DNA of 64,000 bases from Sulfurovum sp. (GTDB taxonomy: Bacteria > Campylobacterota > Campylobacteria > Campylobacterales > Sulfurovaceae), in contig JAAXPZ010000016.1 in the NCBI GenBank assembly GCA_012329065.1, forward strand, positions 1 to 64,000, given 5' to 3'. Position 1 is the first letter of the stretch; the number at the start of each line of letters is the position of its first letter. Position numbers and translations under genes: made by a program. Below are positions 7,721 to 17,470 of this stretch, piece after piece. The notes under the pieces were generated by a model. It was given only the letters and a program-made list of their open reading frames with translations. It was not told the origin of the DNA and ran no database searches.

Positions 7721-9676
7721 ATGCCAAATCCCAAAGAAAATAGCTCTTGCCACAAAGTATATATCACTACTCCGATCTATTATGTCAATGATGTAGCGCA
7801 TATAGGCCATGCATATACAACCGTTATAGCTGATGCTCTAGCTATCTACTCTAGAATGGTTGGGCATGATACCTTCTTTTTAACTGGGACAGACGAGCAT
7901 GGACAAAAGATCCAAGAGGCCGCCAAGTCGCGTGGCAAAAATACCCAAGAATACGCAGATAAGATTTCGGGGAAATTCAAAGGGCTTTGGGATGATTTTG
8001 GTATAAGCTATGATAAATTTATCAGAACAACAGACCAAGAACACAAAGAGGGTGTACAGTATGCATTTGCCAAGATGTTTGACAAAGGTGATATCTACAA
8101 AGATGTCTATAAAGGTCACTATTGCATCTCGTGTGAAACCTTTTTTCCAAAAATTCAGCTGGTAGATGATGAGTTTTGCCCTGAATGTGGTAAATCTACC
8201 TCTATTGTAGAAGAGGAGAGTTATTTCTTTAGATTATCTGACTATCAGGATAAACTACTTCAATGGTATAAAGACAATCCAGACTGCATCCTCCCAAGAA
8301 GCAAAAGAAATGAGGTGATCAGATTTGTAGAGTCTGGACTAGAGGATCTGTCAGTTACTAGGACAAGTTTTAACTGGGGTGTGCACCTGCCAGAGCACAT
8401 GAATGACCCAAAACATGTAATGTATGTCTGGCTAGATGCTCTTATGAACTATCTCACAGCCCTAGGCTATGGCACTGATGAAGCCAAGATAGAGCAGTGG
8501 CCAGCACGAGTACACCTCATAGGCAAAGATATACTTAGGTTTCATGCTATCTACTGGCCAGCATTTTTGATGAGCCTAGAAATGCCACTTCCTAAACACA
8601 TAGCAGCACACGGCTGGTGGACACGCAATGGTGAAAAAATGTCCAAATCCAAAGGCAATGTTGTAGATCCAAAAGAAGTAGCAGATGCCTATGGTCTGGA
8701 AAATTTCCGTTATTTTATGCTTAGAGAAGTACCTTTTGGAGGTGATGGTGACTTTAGCCAAAGAGCACTGATAGACCGTATAAATTCTGACCTAGGTAAT
8801 GATTTAGGCAATCTTCTAAATAGACTAATCGGAATGAGCAGTAAATATTTTGCTGGAGTTGTTGAAAGTGACATGCTGAAAAAATACTATAAGGTAGAGC
8901 TTGAAAATATGCAAAACTCCATATCTAAGCTAGAACCTCTTCTCTTCGAAATGCAAATACACAAATACCTAGAAGAGTTATGGAGACCGCTCTCTATCGC
9001 AAACAAAGCCATAGACCAATATCAGCCTTGGACACTCATGAAAGAAGGTAGAGAAGATGAAGCCATGGCTCTAAACGCTCTTGTCGCGAACATACTTGCC
9101 AATGTCGCTATCATGCTACATCCTATTATGCCAAAAACTACCGATTCTATAGCTACAGCACTTGGATTTAGAGTATCTCAAGAGAGTTATAGGAACATCA
9201 TTCAAGACAATAAATTATTAAATAAATTTACCGTAGAGAAAATCCCTCCTCTGTTTCCTCGCATTGAAGAAGTGGTATTGGTCGAAAAAATAGAGGCAGA
9301 GATCAAGAAAAAACTCGAACCACAAGAAAATAAAACAGATGAAGGAATAGCAATTATAGGGATTGATCAGTTTTTTCAAACAGCACTCAAAATAGGTACT
9401 ATTATCCAAGCTGAAGAGGTACCAAAAAGTAAAAAACTACTTTTGCTCCAAGTGGATTTGGGAGATGGGGATGTGCGACAAGTGCTCTCGGGGATCAAAG
9501 AGTGGTACAGTGCAGAAGAGCTTATAGATACTCAAGTCTGCCTCGTAGCCAACCTCAAGCCCGCCAAGCTAATGGGTATCAAAAGTGAGGGCATGGTGCT
9601 AGCCGCCAAAGACGAAGATGGTCTGGTGCTAGTGAGGCCCGAAAAAGCTAAAAAACCTGGAACTACTGTTAGCTAA
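7721..9676 (+). CDS. metG: Methionyl-tRNA synthetase
   Basis: 651 residues from the ATG at 7721, which has TAAGGAA just upstream. An in-frame TTG at 7703 would give 657 residues but has no ribosome binding site. Class I signature HIGH (VAHIGHAYT) and KMSKS (EKMSKSKGN) are present, with a zinc knuckle CISC...CPEC at about 125-145. The C-terminal ~110 residues (from DQFFQTALKIG to the end) are a Trbp111/EMAP-like tRNA-binding domain, as in dimeric bacterial MetRS. It charges tRNA-Met. The stop overlaps the ATG of the next gene by one base. Confidence 0.96.
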   Translation: MPNPKENSSCHKVYITTPIYYVNDVAHIGHAYTTVIADALAIYSRMVGHDTFFLTGTDEHGQKIQEAAKSRGKNTQEYADKISGKFKGLWDDFGISYDKFIRTTDQEHKEGVQYAFAKMFDKGDIYKDVYKGHYCISCETFFPKIQLVDDEFCPECGKSTSIVEEESYFFRLSDYQDKLLQWYKDNPDCILPRSKRNEVIRFVESGLEDLSVTRTSFNWGVHLPEHMNDPKHVMYVWLDALMNYLTALGYGTDEAKIEQWPARVHLIGKDILRFHAIYWPAFLMSLEMPLPKHIAAHGWWTRNGEKMSKSKGNVVDPKEVADAYGLENFRYFMLREVPFGGDGDFSQRALIDRINSDLGNDLGNLLNRLIGMSSKYFAGVVESDMLKKYYKVELENMQNSISKLEPLLFEMQIHKYLEELWRPLSIANKAIDQYQPWTLMKEGREDEAMALNALVANILANVAIMLHPIMPKTTDSIATALGFRVSQESYRNIIQDNKLLNKFTVEKIPPLFPRIEEVVLVEKIEAEIKKKLEPQENKTDEGIAIIGIDQFFQTALKIGTIIQAEEVPKSKKLLLLQVDLGDGDVRQVLSGIKEWYSAEELIDTQVCLVANLKPAKLMGIKSEGMVLAAKDEDGLVLVRPEKAKKPGTTVS

Positions 9677-10665
9677 TGAAAATAGAAGATATACTAAACC
9701 TCACAGAGGGGACACTCACAAGCAAGCCACAGATACAGGCTATAGAGAGTGCCACAGCCTTTCCATCCAAGATAGGTCAAGGGGATTTACTATTTGCTAG
9801 CAGTCAGGAAGACATAGATACAGCAGTTGCAAATGGTGCATATGCTATCGTATATGATGATCCAGAAATACTCATAAGTGACTCAGAAATCGCATGGATC
9901 AAAGTCACTTCCGTCAAAGAATCTGCTTTTAGGCTTTTACGATATGTTCTGCTATCAAAAGAGGCAGATTTTTATTTACTAAGCAAACATGAAATGAGCT
10001 TGTTCAAGATGATACTTACACACAAAGGAAATATCACATTTCTGCCAGATGCATGGAATAAGGCATTTGAGCAGATACTCAATGGTGATGGATATCTTTT
10101 TGTCAGTAGCGATGAAGAGCTGATGAGCCTCATCAAGCCAGAGTCCTCAAAACTTACTAAAGAAGCTGAAGGTTATGCTATAGATGATACACTCTTTAAG
10201 TGTACTTTTCGTATCAGAAAATATGTCTATCAGGATATCAAGCTTATTCCTTTTCATCTGGAGTATCTACTAAAAGTAGTACATTTATGCGACAACTACG
10301 ATCTGCCATACTCCATAGATAAAATACAATACACCAAGCACTTTATGCCTCTATATATAGACAATAATCTACATACAGTCACCCAGGGAAGTAGTGACAA
10401 GGTGCTGATATTTACAGACGATATCAAAAATATAGTCAGAGCCAGAGAGTATGTCAGATATCAAAGCACTTGGGTCAAAAGCATCGTCCTAACGCCACCC
10501 AAAACAAAAGTAGAAAATGTAGAGAGACCCTACTGGTTCACAACAGTAGAGGAAGCCAGAGAAATACTCACAGCCACGCATTACAATTACGCTTTTGTAT
10601 ACTCCTTAGATAAAGAAGTATTCAAGAGCTTCGAAAATCCAATAAACGATAGTGGGTTATTCTAG
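9676..10665 (+). CDS. Mur-ligase N-terminal-like protein downstream of metG
   Basis: 329 residues. The first ~70 residues (SATAFPSKIGQGDLLFAS, then a run ending VANGAYAIVYDDPE) resemble the UDP-sugar-binding domain of MurE/MurF, where DSR...GDLFFA...GAAAVV is typical. The middle lacks the GKT ATP-binding loop of true Mur ligases, so synthetase activity is not supported. The rest is not recognised. It is coupled to metG (TAATG overlap) and meets the next gene tail to tail with 2 nt between them. Confidence 0.55.
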   Translation: MKIEDILNLTEGTLTSKPQIQAIESATAFPSKIGQGDLLFASSQEDIDTAVANGAYAIVYDDPEILISDSEIAWIKVTSVKESAFRLLRYVLLSKEADFYLLSKHEMSLFKMILTHKGNITFLPDAWNKAFEQILNGDGYLFVSSDEELMSLIKPESSKLTKEAEGYAIDDTLFKCTFRIRKYVYQDIKLIPFHLEYLLKVVHLCDNYDLPYSIDKIQYTKHFMPLYIDNNLHTVTQGSSDKVLIFTDDIKNIVRAREYVRYQSTWVKSIVLTPPKTKVENVERPYWFTTVEEAREILTATHYNYAFVYSLDKEVFKSFENPINDSGLF

Positions 10666-10667
10666 AC

Positions 10668-11402
10668 TCAATTTATAGTTGTGATCTCAGTGACAGTCTT
10701 TTTGCACTTTGTTGTACTGAGGCTGTTGAGAGTATCTGTAGAACAGATATCTTCGATACTTTTTATCATTCCTTTCTCTTTGGCATAAAATAAAATATGA
10801 GTTCCAAGCTCTTTTGTCATAAAATTATTTCCGTTAAAATCACCAGAAGTTAGATTGTCAATCTGGCAAGTGATTTTTAGAACATTATTATAAGTATTAC
10901 TGGTCACAGTTTTATTTTCAATATACTCTGCAACTTTACAGCTTAACTTTTTGTTGCCCTCTCTTCCTTGCTCCTGAACTGTATGGCTATTTAGAATAAT
11001 ATAACTACTTACATCAACATATCTAGCTATCTTCAGTGTACGATTATTATCATCTACCAAAGTAGACTTAAGTCTATCTTGTTGTACTGCGTACCTGACT
11101 ATCAGTCTTCCATCATTGTCATATTTGTCTATCTGGGATTCGTCCACTTGATAACTTTCAGAATAAAAAGTCTCGTTATCCTCATGGCTTGCGTACTTGT
11201 GATCTTCTCCACTACTATAAACCTTGTCCCGATAGTTGCTTATTTGCTCTTCAGATGGAAATAAATATTTACTTAAATCATATTTACCAGTTGTAGCAAA
11301 TATGACTTCTGGCTCTTGTGCCGTTTCTCTTGGTGGTGACTTGTCACCTTCACATCCAATCACTAACAACAAGGTCACACAGATAAATATTAATCTTTTC
11401 AT
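10668..11402 (-). CDS. Hypothetical lipoprotein
   Basis: 244 residues. MKRLIFICVTLLLVIGC is a lipoprotein signal with Cys17 in the lipobox VIGC. The mature protein is polar, mostly beta-prone, with four or more cysteines that could form disulfides (around SCKVAEYI, KITCQID, DICSTD and TKCKK). No family was recognised. It is a single gene with its own upstream region (11403-11576). Confidence 0.65.
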   Translation of the reverse strand: MKRLIFICVTLLLVIGCEGDKSPPRETAQEPEVIFATTGKYDLSKYLFPSEEQISNYRDKVYSSGEDHKYASHEDNETFYSESYQVDESQIDKYDNDGRLIVRYAVQQDRLKSTLVDDNNRTLKIARYVDVSSYIILNSHTVQEQGREGNKKLSCKVAEYIENKTVTSNTYNNVLKITCQIDNLTSGDFNGNNFMTKELGTHILFYAKEKGMIKSIEDICSTDTLNSLSTTKCKKTVTEITTIN

Positions 11403-11576
11403 ATTTTCTCCATTTTATAGTTTTCATATTTTAGCTAAAAAGCTTTCAAATAAGTTGACAACTATTTACCTGTATTCTTTATCTATAGTCAATAATTTTT
11501 GTATTTTACAAAATAGTAAAAGCTTTTTGACAAAAATATAGTAAAATATCCCTAATACTACAACAAAGAGGTATTT

Positions 11577-13463
11577 GTGGATAAAACAATCAAAATTACA
11601 CAGACAATACGCCTAATCTTTTTCGCATTCATGCTTCCTATTCTACTAAGCTCAAACGAACTTAATGCTCTTCTAGATGATTTTAGCAAAAAAAATGATG
11701 CAAGCAAAAAAACAATTGATGCAAACAAAGGGCATTTAATTCTATACACCAGAGAAAAGATAGAGAGGATGAATGCAAAAACACTCAAAGACATACTCAA
11801 AACAACTCCAGTAATTACATACAATGAAAATAGATATGCCGTCCCGGATCCTCTAACAAGCATGTCACCATCACCATTTTCAAGTAACTTTATAAGAATA
11901 TACATTGATGGAATAGAAGTAACACATGGCTGGTTTGGTGGCGGTCTTAGCATGTATGGAGATATGAATATTGATTTTGCTGATCATATAGAATTTTATT
12001 ATGGTACACCTTCTTTTGAAAATTCTCCCGAACCCGCATATATGAGTATCTTTATCTACTCAAAAGATCCATCACGAGACTCAGGAGGAAAAACAAATCT
12101 ACTTTATGGTAGCAACGGATACAACGCACAAGGCTTCAGCTACGGAGAAGAAAAAAAAGATTTCTCTTATATGCTAAATATATCCAGAACTGATGCAAGA
12201 GGAGAAAAAATACCAAACGACTCCCCTATTCCGTTATCAAGAGATTACAAGAGAACACAAATATTTGGTTATATTAAAAATGAAAATCAAATTGCACACT
12301 TACAAATCATCACAAAAGACGCAGATAGCTTGGCTGGCATGAGCTGGGATGCTACCCCTGAACTATCTGAAGTAGACTACAGTTCTATTCACTTTGACTA
12401 TAAGATTGATATCAGCAAGCAGTGGCATGCACAGGTCGCATACAATAGAACCAAGCTGGATATCAGACAAAGAGACAATATGCCACTCATGTTTGCTCCA
12501 CTAGGTCAAACAAGCCTTAATACCAGCATGGAATCAAGCTCACTTACAGCAGAACTTAGCTACCAAAATAGTTTTGGTGACCATGAGATTGCAGCTGGAG
12601 CAAAAGTAAGAAAAAAAGAACTTGTCTCACACAAAATAAGCGGCATAGATGTCCCACTGCCCGCGTTCGATACAGAGGTAGTAAGCTCGCTATTTCTTCA
12701 AGACCAGTATAACTTGTCGGATAATCATCTCCTCTCTCTAGGGTTATCTTATAGCTACATCAACAGAAATGGTGATATTCCAAGCGATGACCTATGGCAA
12801 TTCAGAGTCGGATATATATATGCTAATGAACACTGGAGCTATAAAACCTACATATATAACATTATGCTTGCCAAAGATCCTGCATCTTTGACCCTTGCGG
12901 CACCTGGATCAAAGCCTCTAGTACAAACATCCATAGGTCATACTCATGAAATCTCATACAGAAACGATAAACATTCTACTAGGCTGATACTCATGGGGAT
13001 GAGGGCTAAAAATGAAATTATAACCGAAGAACTTCTAAAGATTGATCCAAACCTTGAAACAGACTATCTCTCTGCTATCCTCAACTATAGATATAGTTTT
13101 GATTCTGACAATACTATAAATTTTCAACTACACTATGCTGATGCAAAAAACAGCATCTATGAGTTTAAGTCATGGGGTGGAACTGCAATGCTCAGCAATA
13201 GCTATAAACAGTTTGAGTTCTTCAATAGTGTCATCTGGAATTGGAATGACAATGATGATAAGCACTATTTTGATCTAACAAGCTCTATGGTTTGGAATAT
13301 CAATAAAGACCTATCTGTGACGCTCAAAGGTGAAAACTTATTAAACAAAGGTACAAAAACTGATATATTCAGACTTGATTTACTTACTGGAGTCCCAATG
13401 ATGCCGTTGAGCATACCTACATCAGATAGAAGAATTACACTAGAGGTAGAGTTTAGATTTTGA
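11577..13463 (+). CDS. TonB-dependent-receptor-like outer membrane protein
   Basis: 628 residues. The start is GTG at 11577 with AGAGG upstream. A signal peptide (about 1-28) precedes a short linker and a plug-like domain (about 54-160: LILYTREKIERMNAKTLKDI, then FIRIYIDGIEVTHGW). The rest is alternating amphipathic strands ending in ITLEVEFRF, a typical barrel C-terminus with terminal Phe. It is smaller than siderophore receptors and no obvious TonB box was seen. Its stop overlaps the TTG start of a small periplasmic protein, which in turn overlaps a membrane EAL protein. This suggests a sensing receptor rather than a lone importer. The ligand is unknown. Confidence 0.75.
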   Translation: MDKTIKITQTIRLIFFAFMLPILLSSNELNALLDDFSKKNDASKKTIDANKGHLILYTREKIERMNAKTLKDILKTTPVITYNENRYAVPDPLTSMSPSPFSSNFIRIYIDGIEVTHGWFGGGLSMYGDMNIDFADHIEFYYGTPSFENSPEPAYMSIFIYSKDPSRDSGGKTNLLYGSNGYNAQGFSYGEEKKDFSYMLNISRTDARGEKIPNDSPIPLSRDYKRTQIFGYIKNENQIAHLQIITKDADSLAGMSWDATPELSEVDYSSIHFDYKIDISKQWHAQVAYNRTKLDIRQRDNMPLMFAPLGQTSLNTSMESSSLTAELSYQNSFGDHEIAAGAKVRKKELVSHKISGIDVPLPAFDTEVVSSLFLQDQYNLSDNHLLSLGLSYSYINRNGDIPSDDLWQFRVGYIYANEHWSYKTYIYNIMLAKDPASLTLAAPGSKPLVQTSIGHTHEISYRNDKHSTRLILMGMRAKNEIITEELLKIDPNLETDYLSAILNYRYSFDSDNTINFQLHYADAKNSIYEFKSWGGTAMLSNSYKQFEFFNSVIWNWNDNDDKHYFDLTSSMVWNINKDLSVTLKGENLLNKGTKTDIFRLDLLTGVPMMPLSIPTSDRRITLEVEFRF

Positions 13464-13888
13464 AAAAAATGCTACTACTACTCATCTTGTCATGTTGGCA
13501 CATCAGTGCACTTGATATCAAGAGTACCCTAAAGGTCTACCATAGCCTCTTTGCATCAATACTGAAGAAGCAGCACTTCTCTGTATATACAGATAACTCT
13601 GAACTAAAAAACGCTTTTTCACAATCCGATAAGATATCACTAGCGTCAAGCCCTTCATCTGCCAACATTGTGGTAGCATCAAGAAAAGATACTATTATAA
13701 GAGCGTATCAGTCAGGCACCATTGTCCTTACAACCAAATACAGCCTGCTGGATGACTCTACTCGTGTCATAGGAGCACTATACTGGAGGAAAGGGCGATC
13801 ACAGTTACTGTTTGTCAGAAATAGACTCCAACAACAAGGGATTACACTTCCTAAACAATACAGTAAATTTATAGTAGATAACCTGTGA
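13460..13888 (+). CDS. Small periplasmic protein, YfiR-like by position
   Basis: 142 residues from TTG at 13460, which overlaps the receptor's TGA; an in-frame ATG lies at 13469. AGGTAG about 10 nt before the TTG favours the earlier start. An N-terminal signal sequence (MLLLLILSCWHISA) implies export. The mature ~120 residues contain SANIVVASRKDT, TIVLTTKYSLL and GALYWRKGRSQLLFVRNRL. The size and its place between an outer-membrane receptor and a membrane c-di-GMP enzyme resemble YfiR (DUF4154), but sequence similarity is weak. The function as signal relay is an inference. Confidence 0.6.
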   Translation: MKKMLLLLILSCWHISALDIKSTLKVYHSLFASILKKQHFSVYTDNSELKNAFSQSDKISLASSPSSANIVVASRKDTIIRAYQSGTIVLTTKYSLLDDSTRVIGALYWRKGRSQLLFVRNRLQQQGITLPKQYSKFIVDNL

Positions 13889-15771
13889 GTGCAAAGCGAA
13901 CCTTTAAATATACTTTTACTATTATGGGTCTGCTTATCCTTATGGCTACATATATACAATATGCTATTGATAAAAATACAGAAAACTTGCAGACGATAGA
14001 GATCAACAAAGCAAAACAATATGCAGAAAAAATAGCAAACTATATTCAAAATAATTCATGCACACCCATCTCGTCTTGCCTAGACAACAGCATAGCAAAC
14101 AAAAGAGCTCTCGATAAAATACTACATGCTTTTCAGAGTGATAATTTTACAAACTTATTTGTCTTATATAGAGATCAAAAAAATAATTTTAGATTCCTTC
14201 TTGATTCTTCACAAGACGATCAGGCTGAGTATAAGTCTGTCTTTTTTCCAGAGAGCAAAGAATTTAACTTGATTTACGATACTGGTAAGCCAAAACTGAT
14301 AGAGCAATCGGGCAATGTCAAGGAAGTTTGGCTTTCACTACTACACCCAATCATGGATAGCAACCAAACAAAAGCACTTCTAGTATTGGATCTTTCTGAG
14401 AAATATGGCAATAGTCTTAAAAATTTCAACTCTCCTCTACAAAATATCATCTTGTATCTTCAGCTTTTTACCCTATTTAGTATTATTTTCTTAGCATACA
14501 TCATATATGATTCATATAAACTCAAAAAAAGTGTACTCGTAGACTCATTAACCTCTGCCCGCACTAAGCTATATAGAAAAGAATACTTTGAAGAACATCA
14601 AGCAAGAAAATACAATTTTATATTAATAGATATAGATAAATTTATACAAATAAATGATAGATTTGGTAGAAGTATTGCTGACAGGGTACTGAAAGAGTTT
14701 GTTTCATACATACGAAGCGTCATGCCTATGAATGCAACAATCATTAGAAACCATGGTGCAGAGTTTCTTCTTATGATAAAAAAATCAGATGTTGATATTG
14801 CACGGTTCTCTCATATACTATTCGACAACTTATCTTCAAAAAAATACTATATAGCTGATAATATTATATCTTTTAGTGTTTCAATGTGTGCAGTACAAAC
14901 ACCCGCTGAGGTAAAATCTTTCTATGATATCGAGCATATTATGGATAAAAAACTTTTGGAAATAAAAAGTCTTGGAAAAGATAGACTTGCTATACTCAAC
15001 GATATTTCACATACGGATATCAAATATAAAAATATTGACCATATAAAACAGGCTATAGACGACAATAAGCTAACTTGTCTGTTTCAACCTATTTATCATT
15101 CAGAATCTAAAGAGATTTACAAATATGAGGCATTAGTAAGAATCATTGATGAAGATGATCCATCAAGGCTTATACCGCCATTCTATTTTATGGATCTTAT
15201 CAGAGAAAGCGTGCATTATATACGGCTAAGTAAGTGGGTTATAGCAAATGCTTTTAGGCTTCTTCGCGAAAACCCTACAGACAGAATCTCTGTCAATCTA
15301 GATCTTGCAGATTTATATAATGAAGAGATGATTCATATCATCCAGCAAGAGATTCAAGAAAACAAAGATCTGGCAAATAGGCTAACATTTGAAATACTCG
15401 AACATCAAGAAATCAAAGACTTTGATCGTATTGATATGATATTCAAGCAACTCAAACAGTTTGGATCAAGTATAGCAATCGATGATTTTGGTAGCGGGTA
15501 TGCAAACTTTGGGTATATTGCAAAACTAGACATTGATATCCTAAAAATTGATGGTTCTCTTATCAAAGTGCTGGATGATAGCGATACTAAGATGAAAACA
15601 ATTATCAAACTAATCAATGATATGGGCACATCACAAAATATCAAAATTGTAGCAGAGCATGTATCTAGTAAAAAAATATACGATATATTGCTTGAACTAA
15701 ATGTAGAGTTTTTACAAGGTTTCTATCTCGGTAAGCCTAAACCATGGGAAGAGTATCATCCCTCTACATAA
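13885..15771 (+). CDS. Membrane EAL phosphodiesterase with degenerate GGDEF
   Basis: 628 residues from GTG at 13885, overlapping the previous stop (GTGA). Two membrane helices (about 9-26 and 190-212) enclose a periplasmic sensor loop of about 160 residues. The GGDEF domain has IDIDKFIQIND but reads NHGAEF at the signature, so it should be inactive. The EAL domain keeps YEALVR, the NLD Asn, FEILE, DDFGSGYA, the Lys of ILKID, AEH and LQGF, so c-di-GMP hydrolysis to pGpG is expected. The receptor, periplasmic protein and this enzyme are translationally coupled. It converges on ppk2 with a 16-nt overlap. Confidence 0.85.
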   Translation: MSAKRTFKYTFTIMGLLILMATYIQYAIDKNTENLQTIEINKAKQYAEKIANYIQNNSCTPISSCLDNSIANKRALDKILHAFQSDNFTNLFVLYRDQKNNFRFLLDSSQDDQAEYKSVFFPESKEFNLIYDTGKPKLIEQSGNVKEVWLSLLHPIMDSNQTKALLVLDLSEKYGNSLKNFNSPLQNIILYLQLFTLFSIIFLAYIIYDSYKLKKSVLVDSLTSARTKLYRKEYFEEHQARKYNFILIDIDKFIQINDRFGRSIADRVLKEFVSYIRSVMPMNATIIRNHGAEFLLMIKKSDVDIARFSHILFDNLSSKKYYIADNIISFSVSMCAVQTPAEVKSFYDIEHIMDKKLLEIKSLGKDRLAILNDISHTDIKYKNIDHIKQAIDDNKLTCLFQPIYHSESKEIYKYEALVRIIDEDDPSRLIPPFYFMDLIRESVHYIRLSKWVIANAFRLLRENPTDRISVNLDLADLYNEEMIHIIQQEIQENKDLANRLTFEILEHQEIKDFDRIDMIFKQLKQFGSSIAIDDFGSGYANFGYIAKLDIDILKIDGSLIKVLDDSDTKMKTIIKLINDMGTSQNIKIVAEHVSSKKIYDILLELNVEFLQGFYLGKPKPWEEYHPST

Positions 15772-16571
15772 ACACTTACTATCTCCTCATCCACTCCACA
15801 GATAAATTCGCTATCTTTCCCCTCGTACTCAATAGCAGAAAGTAGATATCTGATGACATTTAATCTAGCTCTTTTTTTGTCTACTGCATATAGAGATATC
15901 CAAGGTGCATGATCTGTGCCTGACAGCCCAAACATCTTGTCTCTAAGTAGCACATAATCATCATATCTCTCGTGCGACATATAGTCTAGCTTGGATAGCT
16001 TCCAGCTCTTAAGTGGGTTTTGCTCCCTGTCTTTAATCCTGTTTGCTTGCGTTTCCTCATCTATATCGAGATAAAATTTAAAAAATAACACCTTGTCATC
16101 TACCAGCATTTTCTCTACATCGTTTACTTGTGTATAAAAATGCTCGTGCTGCTCTTGCGTACAGAAGCTAAAGACCTGCTCTATACCTGCCCTATTGTAC
16201 CAGCTACGATCAAAAAATACCATTTCTCCCTCATTGGGAAGTTGCTTAAGGTGTCGCTGAAAATACCATTGTCCTAGCTCCTTGTCATTTGGCTTTGGCA
16301 ACGCCACAGACCTAGAGGAGCGAGGGTTTAGATATGGTGTAAGTGCTTTGATTGTGGAGCTTTTGCCTGCTGTATCCATGCCCTCAAAGATGATAAGCAC
16401 TCTCTGCTTACTGTCAATCACCCATTTTTGAAGTTTTACTATTTCGTATTGAAGTTTAAGTAATTCTTTTTCATAAAACTTTGTTTCTATTTTGTCATTT
16501 GACTTAAATACCTTGGAGTGTTTTTGACTATACTCAGGAAGATTGTTTGTAAACGGAACTGCTTGTCTCAT
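15756..16571 (-). CDS. ppk2: Polyphosphate kinase 2
   Basis: 271 residues. It transfers phosphate between polyphosphate and nucleotides, in class I mainly making NTP from NDP or the reverse. Seen: Walker A FEGMDTAGKSS near residues 63-73, the PKPNDKELGQWYFQRH region, Walker B-like FFDRSWYNRAG, and the lid KDREQNPLKSWKLS. The size matches single-domain PPK2. Its 3' end overlaps the EAL gene by 16 nt, convergent. Confidence 0.93.
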   Translation of the reverse strand: MRQAVPFTNNLPEYSQKHSKVFKSNDKIETKFYEKELLKLQYEIVKLQKWVIDSKQRVLIIFEGMDTAGKSSTIKALTPYLNPRSSRSVALPKPNDKELGQWYFQRHLKQLPNEGEMVFFDRSWYNRAGIEQVFSFCTQEQHEHFYTQVNDVEKMLVDDKVLFFKFYLDIDEETQANRIKDREQNPLKSWKLSKLDYMSHERYDDYVLLRDKMFGLSGTDHAPWISLYAVDKKRARLNVIRYLLSAIEYEGKDSEFICGVDEEIVSVYVEG

Positions 16572-16615
16572 TTTTCTTATTTCCTCATATTATAAATATA
16601 TAGGGCACCTCTACT

Positions 16616-17470
16616 CTATGACGCGACTTTGTCTCTACTCAAAAACAGCTTCATAAACTTAGCGATACTCTCTTTCATCTCATTTCTATCTACAACCATA
16701 TCTATCAGACCATGTTCTAATAAAAATTCTGCCCTCTGGAAGCCTTCTGGAAGATCTACACCAACAGTTTGTTTGATTACCCTCTGTCCTGCAAAACCTA
16801 TCAGTGCGTTTGGCTCTGCCATAATGATATCGCCAAGCATAGCAAAAGAGGCACTAACACCACCCATCGTAGGATCGGTCAGTACAGAGATATATGGTAG
16901 CCCGTGATTAGAAAGTTTTCCAAGTGCTGCAGCAGTCTTACTCATCTGCAGTAGTGCATAGGTACTCTCCTGCATTCTAGCTCCTCCAGAAGCAGAGATG
17001 ATCACCACTCCACATCGTTTCTCAATCGCCCTGTTTATCGCACGAACAATCTTCTCTCCCTCTACAGAACCTAAACTTCCTCCCATAAAAGAAAAATCAA
17101 ACACAACCAATTCTATAGGATGTCCATCAATTGTGCAACTTCCACTAACCACAGAAGATGCCCTTCCTGTTTTTTTCTTTCCATCTTCTATTCGTTTTTT
17201 ATAGCTTTTTTTATCTGAGAACTTGAGTGGGTCTACTGGCATTAAAGAGCTGTCATACTCTACAAAGCTCTCCTCATCACAAAGCAATGTTATTCTAGCA
17301 TCTGTCACAATACGAAAATGATTTGAACACTTAGGGCAAACACTATTTCTAGCTTCAACCTGCTTATAGTGCATCAACGAAAGACACTTTGGACACTTTA
17401 TCCAATGATTCTGCTCCTCTTCTTCCTCTTTTTTACCGTACATTCCACTAAATAAGCTACCAAAATTCAT
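16616..17470 (-). CDS. accD: Acetyl-CoA carboxylase carboxyltransferase subunit beta
   Basis: 284 residues. It pairs with AccA to move the carboxyl group from biotin to acetyl-CoA, the first step of fatty acid synthesis. Seen: the N-terminal four-Cys zinc ribbon (CPKC...CPKC) at about 25-47; the crotonase-fold core with SASGGARMQES; and LTDPTMGGVSASFAMLGD. Length is normal. It starts within the stop codon of the inositol-monophosphatase-like gene (ATGA), so it is the last gene of the gltB operon. In many relatives accD sits beside rlmH and dksA; here those are 22 kb away. Confidence 0.96.
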   Translation of the reverse strand: MNFGSLFSGMYGKKEEEEEQNHWIKCPKCLSLMHYKQVEARNSVCPKCSNHFRIVTDARITLLCDEESFVEYDSSLMPVDPLKFSDKKSYKKRIEDGKKKTGRASSVVSGSCTIDGHPIELVVFDFSFMGGSLGSVEGEKIVRAINRAIEKRCGVVIISASGGARMQESTYALLQMSKTAAALGKLSNHGLPYISVLTDPTMGGVSASFAMLGDIIMAEPNALIGFAGQRVIKQTVGVDLPEGFQRAEFLLEHGLIDMVVDRNEMKESIAKFMKLFLSRDKVAS

